Shown here one piece after another: positions 1 to 4,430 of a stretch of 7,402 nt of DNA. This stretch comes from JBBKWG01 sp037968835 (GTDB lineage: Bacteria; Pseudomonadota; Alphaproteobacteria; Rhodobacterales; Rhodobacteraceae). Numbering within the stretch: the first letter of the stretch is position 1; every line of letters starts with the position of its first letter. Location of the stretch: the NCBI GenBank assembly GCA_037968835.1, contig JBBKWG010000265.1, positions 1-7,402 of the forward strand, written 5' to 3'. The position numbers were made by a program, and so were the translations under genes. The notes under the pieces were generated by a model, which saw only the letters and a list, made by a program, of their open reading frames with translations, searched no databases and was not told the DNA's origin.

Positions 1-297
1 GAATGTGGGGGTGGCGTAGTCAAAGTCGAGGGTGATGATGTCGGTCGGGAGGCCGGATCGGCGGTTGCGTCTTTTACCCGATACCTGTGTGCGATAGAAC
101 CACCCGTTTTGGGCCTTGAGTTCGACTTGCTGTTTGTCGGGGAGATTTAGGTATTGTGAAAACCTTTCGGTAGTAATTAAAGGTTTCCGAAACCTGTCTT
201 TGAATTGCTTATAATTACTTGTTTGGTTTTTCGCTCTCCCGAAACTGAGACCTGTTCCGGTAGAATAATGTATAGTCAACTTGTCGTGGTTAGACAT
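1..297 (-). CDS. VapE-like phage/satellite DNA primase, N-terminal part (runs off the left edge)
   Basis: The gene starts at ATG 297-295 and remains open to the window edge, giving 99 residues. A weak GGGG ribosome site lies about 5 nt upstream of the ATG. The layout matches the N-terminus of proteins usually annotated as virulence-associated E or phage primase-helicase. It has a short beta-rich start, then K-P-L-I-T-x-E-x-F-x-Q-Y (residues 38-49), a Q-x-x-E-L-K segment (56-61), a basic SGKRRNRRS stretch (73-81), and a hydrophobic strand ending in D-F-D (91-93). That DxD fits motif I of archaeo-eukaryotic-type primase domains, where it binds metal. The product would prime replication of the element. 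A helicase domain would be expected further left but is outside the window. The AT-rich sequence differs from the ribosomal genes and suggests transfer. Assignment is by motif recall, not a search. Confidence 0.62.
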   Translation of the reverse strand, partial: MSNHDKLTIHYSTGTGLSFGRAKNQTSNYKQFKDRFRKPLITTERFSQYLNLPDKQQVELKAQNGWFYRTQVSGKRRNRRSGLPTDIITLDFDYATPTF

Positions 298-322
298 CGT
301 AACCCCACGTTAATTCATTCAG

Positions 323-691
323 CTAAACGCTGTTGTTGAGAGACCTGTGGGGTAGCCAAACGACCCGGAGGCTCGCGTTACTCAGGGTAGACGAAGCGGT
401 GGATTTATACTGGGCGAAGGTCTCGCGGGTGACGAGCGGTTTTGCTAGAGAAGTCGCGTATTTCCGGAAGCTCTCTTCCTTGTTTTTCGCATCGCCGAGG
501 TTTATTCCGTCCCCATCTGCGTAGCGGACTGTCGTCGTCGGTAATACGGATTCTGCGGACAGCTGGCGCATGGAGACCTCTTCCTCTTCGGACCGCTGCG
601 CCTTGCGATTATCGAAGAACGTGACCGGGACGAGACGGTCCAGTGCCGCCCGCAGATTGTCTTGTGCCGTGGTGTCGTTTGGGGTATCCAT
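323..691 (-). CDS. Short protein with a diverged primase-type N-terminal segment; stand-alone or decayed copy
   Basis: This is a 122-residue product if the ATG at 691-689 is used. That start is preferred over the TTG at 712 because AAGAAGAGG lies 9 nt before it. Residues 52-97 align without gaps to residues 6-51 of the adjacent leftward primase fragment, with 16 identities in 46 columns. Shared positions include G-x-G, G-x-AKN and KPL[VI]T-x-E-x-F-x-QY. After that the resemblance ends: residues 98-122 are serine/asparagine-rich and no DxD motif follows. The first 50 residues contain V-T-F-F-D-N (22-27) and an acidic run (EEEE, 35-38), which I do not recognise. It may be a truncated paralogous primase, or a small regulator built from the same segment. 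Only 25 nt separate its stop from the next ATG, so the two are probably co-transcribed leftward. Confidence 0.5.
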   Translation of the reverse strand: MDTPNDTTAQDNLRAALDRLVPVTFFDNRKAQRSEEEEVSMRQLSAESVLPTTTVRYADGDGINLGDAKNKEESFRKYATSLAKPLVTRETFAQYKSTASSTLSNASLRVVWLPHRSLNNSV

Positions 692-728
692 ATACCGCAT
701 CCTCTTCTTCAAACCTGATGCAATTCGA

Positions 729-768
729 GCCCCTCGCCGTTGGTTCCGGCGGGGGCGTTTTTTGTTTT
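729..768 (+). terminator. Intrinsic terminator at the element edge, reading rightward
   Basis: GCCCC-(T)-CGCCG at 729-739 pairs with CGGCGGGGGC at 747-756: ten G-C pairs with one bulged T and a 7-nt loop. The stem is followed by TTTTTT-G-TTTT (758-768). The U-tract is only on the + strand, so it stops rightward transcription. No + strand gene precedes it in the window. Its likely role is to keep element transcription from entering the tRNA-Trp/secE region. Confidence 0.7.
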
Positions 769-888
769 GCGGAGATAGAAGTGACCACTCCGCCAGTTGG
801 CGATTTTCACCTAACCCATTGACGTATAAAGGGCCGATTCAAGCCCGGTTGGGGAGAAAACCGTTTGTTTGCAACGGAACGGCTCGGA

Positions 889-933
889 CTCCAAAACCGT
901 AGGTCGTGGGTTCGAGTCCCTCCGCCCCTGCCA
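889..933 (+). tRNA. tRNA-Trp (CCA) 3' part only; putative attachment site of the element
   Basis: The sequence from the anticodon loop CTCCAAA (889-895, anticodon CCA at 891-893) to the end matches a bacterial tRNA-Trp. It has the 3' anticodon strand ACCGT, a TpsiC arm with loop TTCGAGT (911-917), the acceptor strand CGCCCCT (923-929), discriminator G and an encoded CCA (931-933). The 5' half is missing. The expected AGGGGCG acceptor strand and a normal D arm are not found upstream, and the base before 889 does not continue the anticodon stem (TCGGA instead of ACGGT). A poor cloverleaf can be forced with 850-888 but it lacks the D-loop GG. Integrases commonly recombine at this part of a tRNA gene, which fits an att core. 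In relatives tRNA-Trp often precedes secE, as here. The functional copy is expected at the other element end. Confidence 0.72.
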
Positions 934-978
934 GGCCCGTCGAATGGAGGCTGGATCCACGGACAACTCCGCTTACTG

Positions 979-1150
979 AACCCGCGAGAACGCATATTCA
1001 GTAGACAAGGCCGCTTCCTGCCTGACCAGATCGCCCGGCTTTTGACGCTTGCATGGTGGGACTGGCCGATCGACCGCATCCTCTCCTCACGAGGCCGAAA
1101 TCTGCAGTGGTGATGTCGATGCGCTTGAGAAGGCCGTCAGTCAGGGTTGA
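979..1150 (+). pseudogene. C-terminal remnant of a CatB/Vat-like hexapeptide acetyltransferase, frameshifted
   Basis: In one frame, 979-1092 encodes an N-P near the start, R-F at 1012-1017, then I-A-R-L-L-x-L-A-W-W-D-W-P-I-D-R-I (1030-1080). The WWDWP-I-x-R-I segment is characteristic of the C-terminal helices of xenobiotic O-acetyltransferases (CatB/Vat family). After CGA (1090-1092) one extra G at 1093 shifts the frame. From 1094 the family-like ending continues as A-E-I-C-S-G-D-V-D-A-L-E and stops at TGA 1148-1150. No left-handed beta-helix repeats and no start codon remain, because the sequence to the left is the tRNA end. I infer a dead fragment, perhaps cargo left by an earlier element or an old neighbour truncated at the same site. 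Confidence 0.6.
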
Positions 1151-1175
1151 AACGGTTCCGCGAAGCGCGTATCTG
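1147..1175 (+). promoter_or_regulatory. Candidate secE promoter
   Basis: The -35 TTGAAA (1147-1152), a 17-nt spacer and the -10 TATCTG (1170-1175) fit a sigma-70-type promoter. The predicted start point, around 1182, leaves a short leader before the GAGGA at 1190-1194. The -35 box contains the TGA stop of the acetyltransferase remnant. The same design occurs before nusG with the same spacing. Confidence 0.55.
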
Positions 1176-1200
1176 CGCAGCGTTCATATGAGGAATGAAA

Positions 1201-1398
1201 ATGGCCATCACCAACCCGCTTACGTTCATTCAGCAGGTCCGCGCGGAAATTGCGAAGGTCGTCTGGCCGGCTCGCCGCGAGGTCGTGCTGACATCGGTCA
1301 TGGTATTTGTTCTGTCCATGGTGACGGCGGCATTCTTTTTCCTCGTCGATTTTTTGATTCGCCAGGGTCTTCAGGGCGTCCTGACATTGTTTGGCTGA
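1201..1398 (+). CDS. secE: Preprotein translocase subunit SecE
   Basis: This 65-residue single-span inner-membrane protein clamps SecY in the SecYEG protein export channel. The sequence has the short SecE form usual outside the enterobacteria. It starts with an amphipathic cytoplasmic helix carrying the family pattern E16-x-x-K19-x-x-W22-P23-x-R25-x-E27. One hydrophobic transmembrane helix follows (about 29-50), with a short tail. I chose ATG 1201 over the in-frame ATG at 1195 because GAGGA (1190-1194) is 6 nt from 1201 but touches 1195. It is followed by nusG, the usual partner, but with a separate promoter and a terminator-like hairpin between them. Confidence 0.95.
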   Translation: MAITNPLTFIQQVRAEIAKVVWPARREVVLTSVMVFVLSMVTAAFFFLVDFLIRQGLQGVLTLFG

Positions 1399-1447
1399 CG
1401 TCGGCCGGGGCAATTGAAAAGCCCGCCAAGAACCTATGCCTGGGGTC

Positions 1448-1476
1448 TTGAAACTGTAGGCTGACCGGTGTATCTG
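1448..1476 (+). promoter_or_regulatory. Candidate nusG promoter, twin of the secE promoter
   Basis: The -35 TTGAAA (1448-1453), a 17-nt spacer and the -10 TATCTG (1471-1476) are present. TTGAAAC and GTATCTGCGC are identical to those before secE and equally spaced, while the spacers differ. Transcription would start near 1483, just before the hairpin at 1490-1515. Confidence 0.55.
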
Positions 1477-1489
1477 CGCGTCAACGAAG

Positions 1490-1525
1490 GGCGTGCAGCG
1501 ATAAAGTTGCACGCCGCTTTTATTT
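1490..1525 (+). terminator. Terminator-like hairpin between secE and nusG (secE terminator or nusG leader attenuator)
   Basis: GGCGTGCA (1490-1497) pairs perfectly with TGCACGCC (1508-1515) around a 10-nt loop. TTTTATTT follows at 1518-1525. It lies downstream of the candidate nusG promoter and 40 nt before the nusG start, so it would be in the nusG leader as well as at the 3' end of secE transcripts. That makes partial termination (attenuation) possible. Confidence 0.65.
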
Positions 1526-1565
1526 CCGGGACTACCGGACAGACGAAACAAGGACGGACAGACAG

Positions 1566-2099
1566 ATGGCGAAACGCTGGTATTCGGTGAGCGTGCTCTC
1601 GAACTTCGAAAAGAAGATCGCCGAGCAGATTCGCCACTCCGTTTCGGACGCGAGTCTGGAAGATCAGATCGACGAAGTGCTGGTTCCGACCGAAGAAGTG
1701 ATCGAAATTCGTCGCGGCAAGAAAGTGACTGCAGAGCGTCGGTTCATGCCCGGCTATGTGCTGGTGCACATGGAAATGACGGATGAAGGCTATCACCTGA
1801 TCAACTCGATCAACCGCGTCACCGGCTTTCTGGGGCCGCAGGGCCGACCGATGCCGATGCGCGACGCCGAGGTTCAGTCGATCCTTGGCCGCGTCGAGGA
1901 AGGCGAGGCCGCTCCGCGCACGCTGATCTCGTTCGATGTCGGCGAAAAGGTCAAGGTCAACGACGGCCCGTTCGAGGATTTCGACGGCATGGTCGAGGAA
2001 GTCGACGAAGACAACCAGCGCCTGAAGGTGACGGTTTCGATCTTTGGCCGGGCAACCCCGGTCGAACTGGAATTCACTCAGGTCTCCAAGCAGGGCTGA
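1566..2099 (+). CDS. nusG: Transcription termination/antitermination factor NusG
   Basis: NusG binds the RNA polymerase clamp, affects pausing and elongation, and links polymerase to Rho or to the ribosome through S10. The 177-residue length is usual for the family. The NGN domain begins with RWYSV (4-8) and contains R-R-F-M-P-G-Y-V-L-V (58-67) and V-T-G-F-L-G (85-90). The C-terminal KOW domain (about 123-177) has G-E-K-V-K-V-N-D-G-P-F, then G-x-V-E-E-V-D, and S-I-F-G-R-x-T-P-V-E-L. The start ATG is preceded by AAGGA (1550-1554) at a slightly long 11-nt spacing. A terminator-like hairpin sits in its leader. rplK follows after 123 nt. Confidence 0.97.
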   Translation: MAKRWYSVSVLSNFEKKIAEQIRHSVSDASLEDQIDEVLVPTEEVIEIRRGKKVTAERRFMPGYVLVHMEMTDEGYHLINSINRVTGFLGPQGRPMPMRDAEVQSILGRVEEGEAAPRTLISFDVGEKVKVNDGPFEDFDGMVEEVDEDNQRLKVTVSIFGRATPVELEFTQVSKQG

Positions 2100-2104
2100 G
2101 TGAC

Positions 2105-2122
2105 GGCCGCCTTCGGGCGGTC
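2105..2122 (+). terminator. Hairpin with UUCG tetraloop after nusG; weak terminator or mRNA 3' stabiliser
   Basis: A seven-pair stem (one G-U) at 2105-2111/2116-2122 closes a C(UUCG)G tetraloop just after the nusG stop. It is followed by TCATTCGTG at 2121-2129, not a U-tract. Efficient intrinsic termination is therefore doubtful. It could be a weak terminator, pause site or 3' end protector. Confidence 0.35.
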
Positions 2123-2177
2123 ATTCGTGTGGGAGGCGAGGCGGTCGCGATCGTCGGACCGGACCACATCAACCTGA

Positions 2178-2201
2178 TCCCGAGGGACGCGTCCCGAGGG
2201 A
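2178..2201 (+). promoter_or_regulatory. rplK leader hairpin with tandem G-A loop, candidate L1 binding site
   Basis: TCCCGAGGGA occurs twice (2178-2187, 2192-2201) around CGCG. As RNA the two copies fold on each other. The outer stem UCCC/GGGA and inner stem GGGA/UCCC are separated by a symmetric GA/GA internal loop and capped by CGCG. It ends 9 nt before the AGGAG of rplK. In E. coli the L11 operon is autoregulated by L1 binding its leader, so position and structure suggest such a site. Direct similarity to the known L1 motif was not established. Confidence 0.45.
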
Positions 2202-2222
2202 GTTGAGAAAAGGAGATGGCCA

Positions 2223-2651
2223 ATGGCCAAGAAAGTTATGGGGCACCTGAAGCTCCAAGTGAAAGCCGGACAAGCAAACCCGTCGCCGCCGGTCGGACCA
2301 GCACTCGGTCAGCGCGGAATCAACATCATGGAATTCTGCAAGTCGTTCAATGCCCGCACGCAGGAAATGGAGCCCGGTGCGCCGTGCCCGACCGTGATCA
2401 CCTATTATCAGGACAAGTCGTTCTCGATGGAAATCAAGACGCCACCAGCGTCGTATTTCCTCAAGAAAGCCGCCAAGGTGAAATCCGGCGCAAAGACCCC
2501 CTCGCGCGAGATGGTCGGCAGCGTCACCACCAAGCAGCTTCGCGAGATCGCCGAAGCCAAAATGAAGGACCTGAACGCCAACACCGTCGAACAGGCGATG
2601 AAAATCATCCTCGGCTCTGCGCGGTCGATGGGTATCGAGGTGAAAGGGTAA
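2223..2651 (+). CDS. rplK: 50S ribosomal protein L11
   Basis: L11 binds the GTPase-associated region of 23S rRNA, takes part in factor-dependent GTP hydrolysis and is needed for RelA activation. The product is 142 residues, full length for the family. The N-terminal domain contains the proline-rich PSPPVGPALGQ (20-30), where thiostrepton-type antibiotics act. The RNA-binding C-terminal domain (about 73-142) includes K-T-P-P-A-S-Y-F-L-K-K and G-S-A-R-S-M-G-I near the end. AGGAG at 2211-2215 is 7 nt from ATG 2223. An out-of-frame ATG at 2216 is ignored. rplA follows after 3 nt, so the two are surely co-transcribed. Confidence 0.98.
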   Translation: MAKKVMGHLKLQVKAGQANPSPPVGPALGQRGINIMEFCKSFNARTQEMEPGAPCPTVITYYQDKSFSMEIKTPPASYFLKKAAKVKSGAKTPSREMVGSVTTKQLREIAEAKMKDLNANTVEQAMKIILGSARSMGIEVKG

Positions 2652-2654
2652 ATC

Positions 2655-3353
2655 ATGGCAAAGCTAGGAAAACGCGCTCGCAGCGCACGCGAAGCCTTCG
2701 CCGGAAACGAGAAAGTTTCCGTCGCCGAGGCAGTCAAACTTATTAAGGCCAACGCCAACGCCAAATTCGACGAGACCGTCGAAATTGCGATGAACCTGGG
2801 CGTTGACCCGCGCCACGCTGACCAGATGGTCCGTGGTTCGGTCACGCTTCCAAATGGCACCGGCAAGACTGTACGCGTGGCGGTTTTTGCCCGTGGCGCG
2901 AAAGCGGAAGAGGCCGAGAAGGCTGGCGCGGATATCGTCGGCGCCGAGGACCTCATGGAAACCGTTCAAAGCGGCAAGATCGACTTCGATCGTTGCATTG
3001 CAACTCCTGACATGATGCCGATCGTTGGTCGTCTGGGCAAAGTCCTCGGACCTCGCAACCTGATGCCGAACCCGCGTGTCGGCACGGTGACGATGGACAT
3101 CAAGGAAGCCGTCGAAGCTGCAAAAGGCGGTCAGGTTACCTTCAAGGCCGAGAAAGCCGGCGTCGTTCACGCTGGAGTCGGCAAGGCTTCGTTCGACGAA
3201 AAGCAACTGGTCGAGAACATTCTCGCCTTTGTCGATGCCGTTAACAAAGCCAAGCCGTCAGGCTCGAAAGGCACCTACATGAAAAAGGTCGCGCTTAGTT
3301 CGACCATGGGTCCCGGCGTAACTGTCGACATCATGTCGGCAACCGGCAACTAA
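2655..3353 (+). CDS. rplA: 50S ribosomal protein L1
   Basis: L1 forms the mobile stalk at the ribosomal E site and, in many bacteria, represses its own operon by binding the rplK leader. The 232-residue product has the full family length. Domain I carries F-D-E-T-V-E-I-A-M-N-L-G-V-D (38-51). The L1 signature follows: I-A-T-P-D-M-M at 115-121, then G-R-L-G-K-V-L-G-P-R-N-L-M-P-N-P (125-140). The C-terminal segment has K-G-T-Y-M-K-K-V (205-212) and S-S-T-M-G-P-G (215-221). The start is 3 nt after the rplK stop, so translation is probably coupled. The gene ends at a strong terminator, and rplJ does not follow in the window. Confidence 0.98.
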   Translation: MAKLGKRARSAREAFAGNEKVSVAEAVKLIKANANAKFDETVEIAMNLGVDPRHADQMVRGSVTLPNGTGKTVRVAVFARGAKAEEAEKAGADIVGAEDLMETVQSGKIDFDRCIATPDMMPIVGRLGKVLGPRNLMPNPRVGTVTMDIKEAVEAAKGGQVTFKAEKAGVVHAGVGKASFDEKQLVENILAFVDAVNKAKPSGSKGTYMKKVALSSTMGPGVTVDIMSATGN

Positions 3354-3376
3354 GTCGGCGCTACACCGCTATCCGG

Positions 3377-3409
3377 AAAGGGCAGGCCGCAAAGTCTGCC
3401 CTTTTTCTT
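3377..3409 (+). terminator. Intrinsic terminator of the rplKA operon
   Basis: AAAGGGCAG (3377-3385) pairs with CTGCCCTTT (3396-3404) around a 10-nt loop. The pairing strand runs into TTTTT-C-TT. It lies 23 nt after the rplA stop and should separate the ribosomal protein operon from the protease gene. Confidence 0.85.
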
Positions 3410-3526
3410 GCGATACGCACATATCCGCCCGTCGTATTTCTGCCATTGTTTTGTCTCAATTCGCCGACTACCAAGCTTTATAAGCGCCGATGAAGGCGAT
3501 GACGGGGCGATCAAGGCGGACAGGCA

Positions 3527-4420
3527 GTGAGTTACAACGTTGGCGACATAAAGTGGGGCGAACCCACATTGGGCACTCCGAGCGGCACGATCTACTGGTC
3601 GGAGGACGTTCTGGACGGGTTGAAATACACCGGCGGCAATCCAGATTTGATTACCGACACGCTGGCTTCGGCCTTTGATGCCTGGGAGGAAGTTGCCTCC
3701 ATAAATTTCGAGTACACCAGCAATTATTCGTCCGCCGATGTGCGGGTTTTGACCGGGGACACCGACGGCTCCGCCGGTTTCGCCAGCTATAGTTTCGACG
3801 GTAATCCGGGCCTGAGCAGCATTTTCTCGGGAACGATCACTTTCAGCGATGCTCTCACATGGTCGCCCGACGGCAGTGGCGGGACGAATTTCCACTCTGT
3901 CGCGCTGCACGAGATTGGACACGTACTCGGCCTGGGCCATGTCAACGATTCCAGCGAAATCATGAACCCGGTCATCTCGGTCGACGTGCTAGGCGACGGC
4001 GATATCCTCGGCGCGCAGATACTTTACGGCACGGGCGAATCGGAGTCGCCGCCAACACCTCTGCCGCCGACCGATGAAACCCCGCCCGAAGAAGAAACGC
4101 CACGCGAACCAACCGAGCCCACCAGTGATAGTGGCGGCGATAGCGGTGGCGGAGGCGCGATCGGTATGATCGTCGGCTTGCTCGCGGCTGTCGTGGCGAT
4201 GATATTCGGTGGTGGTGGCGGCGCGGTTGTCGCACTGGCAGCCGGGAACGTCCCGGACGAAGATCCCGAAGATCCGAGCGACACTTTCGCGGACAGCAAT
4301 GCCGGGAATGATGCCGGCGTACTTCTGAGCGACCTCTTGCCGCCACTCGAAGTCGACAACCTTGACCACGACCACGGCTTCCACGAGGACGAGGACGAGG
4401 AAGAACTGTTCCTGTTCTGA
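3527..4420 (+). CDS. Matrixin-type zinc metalloprotease with Gly-rich hydrophobic segment and acidic tail
   Basis: A predicted 297-residue metzincin peptidase. The catalytic domain (about 1-170) holds the zinc site HEIGHVLGLGH (128-138: ligands H128, H132, H138; catalytic E129) and a Met-turn I-M-N (M146). It ends in a matrixin-like G-A-Q-I-L-Y-G (162-168). A Pro/Glu/Thr-rich linker (171-200) follows, then a Gly-rich stretch with a hydrophobic, membrane-span-like core (207-240), and a very acidic tail ending ...EEELFLF. No N-terminal signal peptide and no pro-peptide cysteine switch are visible. An acidic run followed by a few hydrophobic residues at the extreme C-terminus resembles type I secretion signals of serralysins, but the RTX nonapeptide repeats are absent. 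Start: GTG 3527 with AAGGCGGA about 6-10 nt upstream; the upstream ATG at 3490 is in another frame. Substrate unknown. It converges on the next gene with only 10 nt between stops and no evident terminator. Confidence 0.85.
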   Translation: MSYNVGDIKWGEPTLGTPSGTIYWSEDVLDGLKYTGGNPDLITDTLASAFDAWEEVASINFEYTSNYSSADVRVLTGDTDGSAGFASYSFDGNPGLSSIFSGTITFSDALTWSPDGSGGTNFHSVALHEIGHVLGLGHVNDSSEIMNPVISVDVLGDGDILGAQILYGTGESESPPTPLPPTDETPPEEETPREPTEPTSDSGGDSGGGGAIGMIVGLLAAVVAMIFGGGGGAVVALAAGNVPDEDPEDPSDTFADSNAGNDAGVLLSDLLPPLEVDNLDHDHGFHEDEDEEELFLF

Positions 4421-4430
4421 CGCGGGTGTC

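Larger units (their letters stand above)
1..933. mobile_element. Right end of an integrated prophage, satellite or island at tRNA-Trp (partial)
   Basis: I infer an integrated element whose right boundary is the 3' tRNA-Trp segment at 889-933. Three observations support it. The tRNA segment has no matching 5' half to its left. The two leftward genes beside it carry phage/satellite primase-type N-terminal segments. The stretch around 120-300 is visibly AT-richer than the core genes to the right. Between the second gene and the tRNA segment (692-888) I see only a rightward terminator and no convincing promoter. Integrase and the other attachment site are not in the window, so the element type (prophage, P4-like satellite, integrative island) is undecided. 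Confidence 0.65.

Noticed and set aside
831..846. GGGC/GCCC hairpin as a TpsiC arm of a second tRNA
   Set aside because: The loop has eight bases and no acceptor or anticodon arm can be placed around it.
857..900. Direct repeat AAAACCGT (857-864 and 893-900) as integrase arm sites
   Set aside because: Only 8 nt, and one copy is part of the tRNA anticodon region. Chance or a minor coincidence near the crossover cannot be excluded.
850..933. A complete, functional tRNA-Trp
   Set aside because: A cloverleaf can be forced (acceptor 5 of 7 pairs, a 5-bp arm at 861-877) but the anticodon stem has only three pairs and the D-loop GG and U8 are missing. A 3' fragment at an attachment site explains it better.
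2216..2746. + strand ORF overlapping rplK in another frame
   Set aside because: The rplK frame encodes an intact L11 with a well-placed ribosome site. The shifted frame is low-complexity and matches nothing I recognise.
3477..3482. TTTATA as a -10 box for the protease gene
   Set aside because: No acceptable -35 at 16-18 bp; TTGTCT is 20 bp away.
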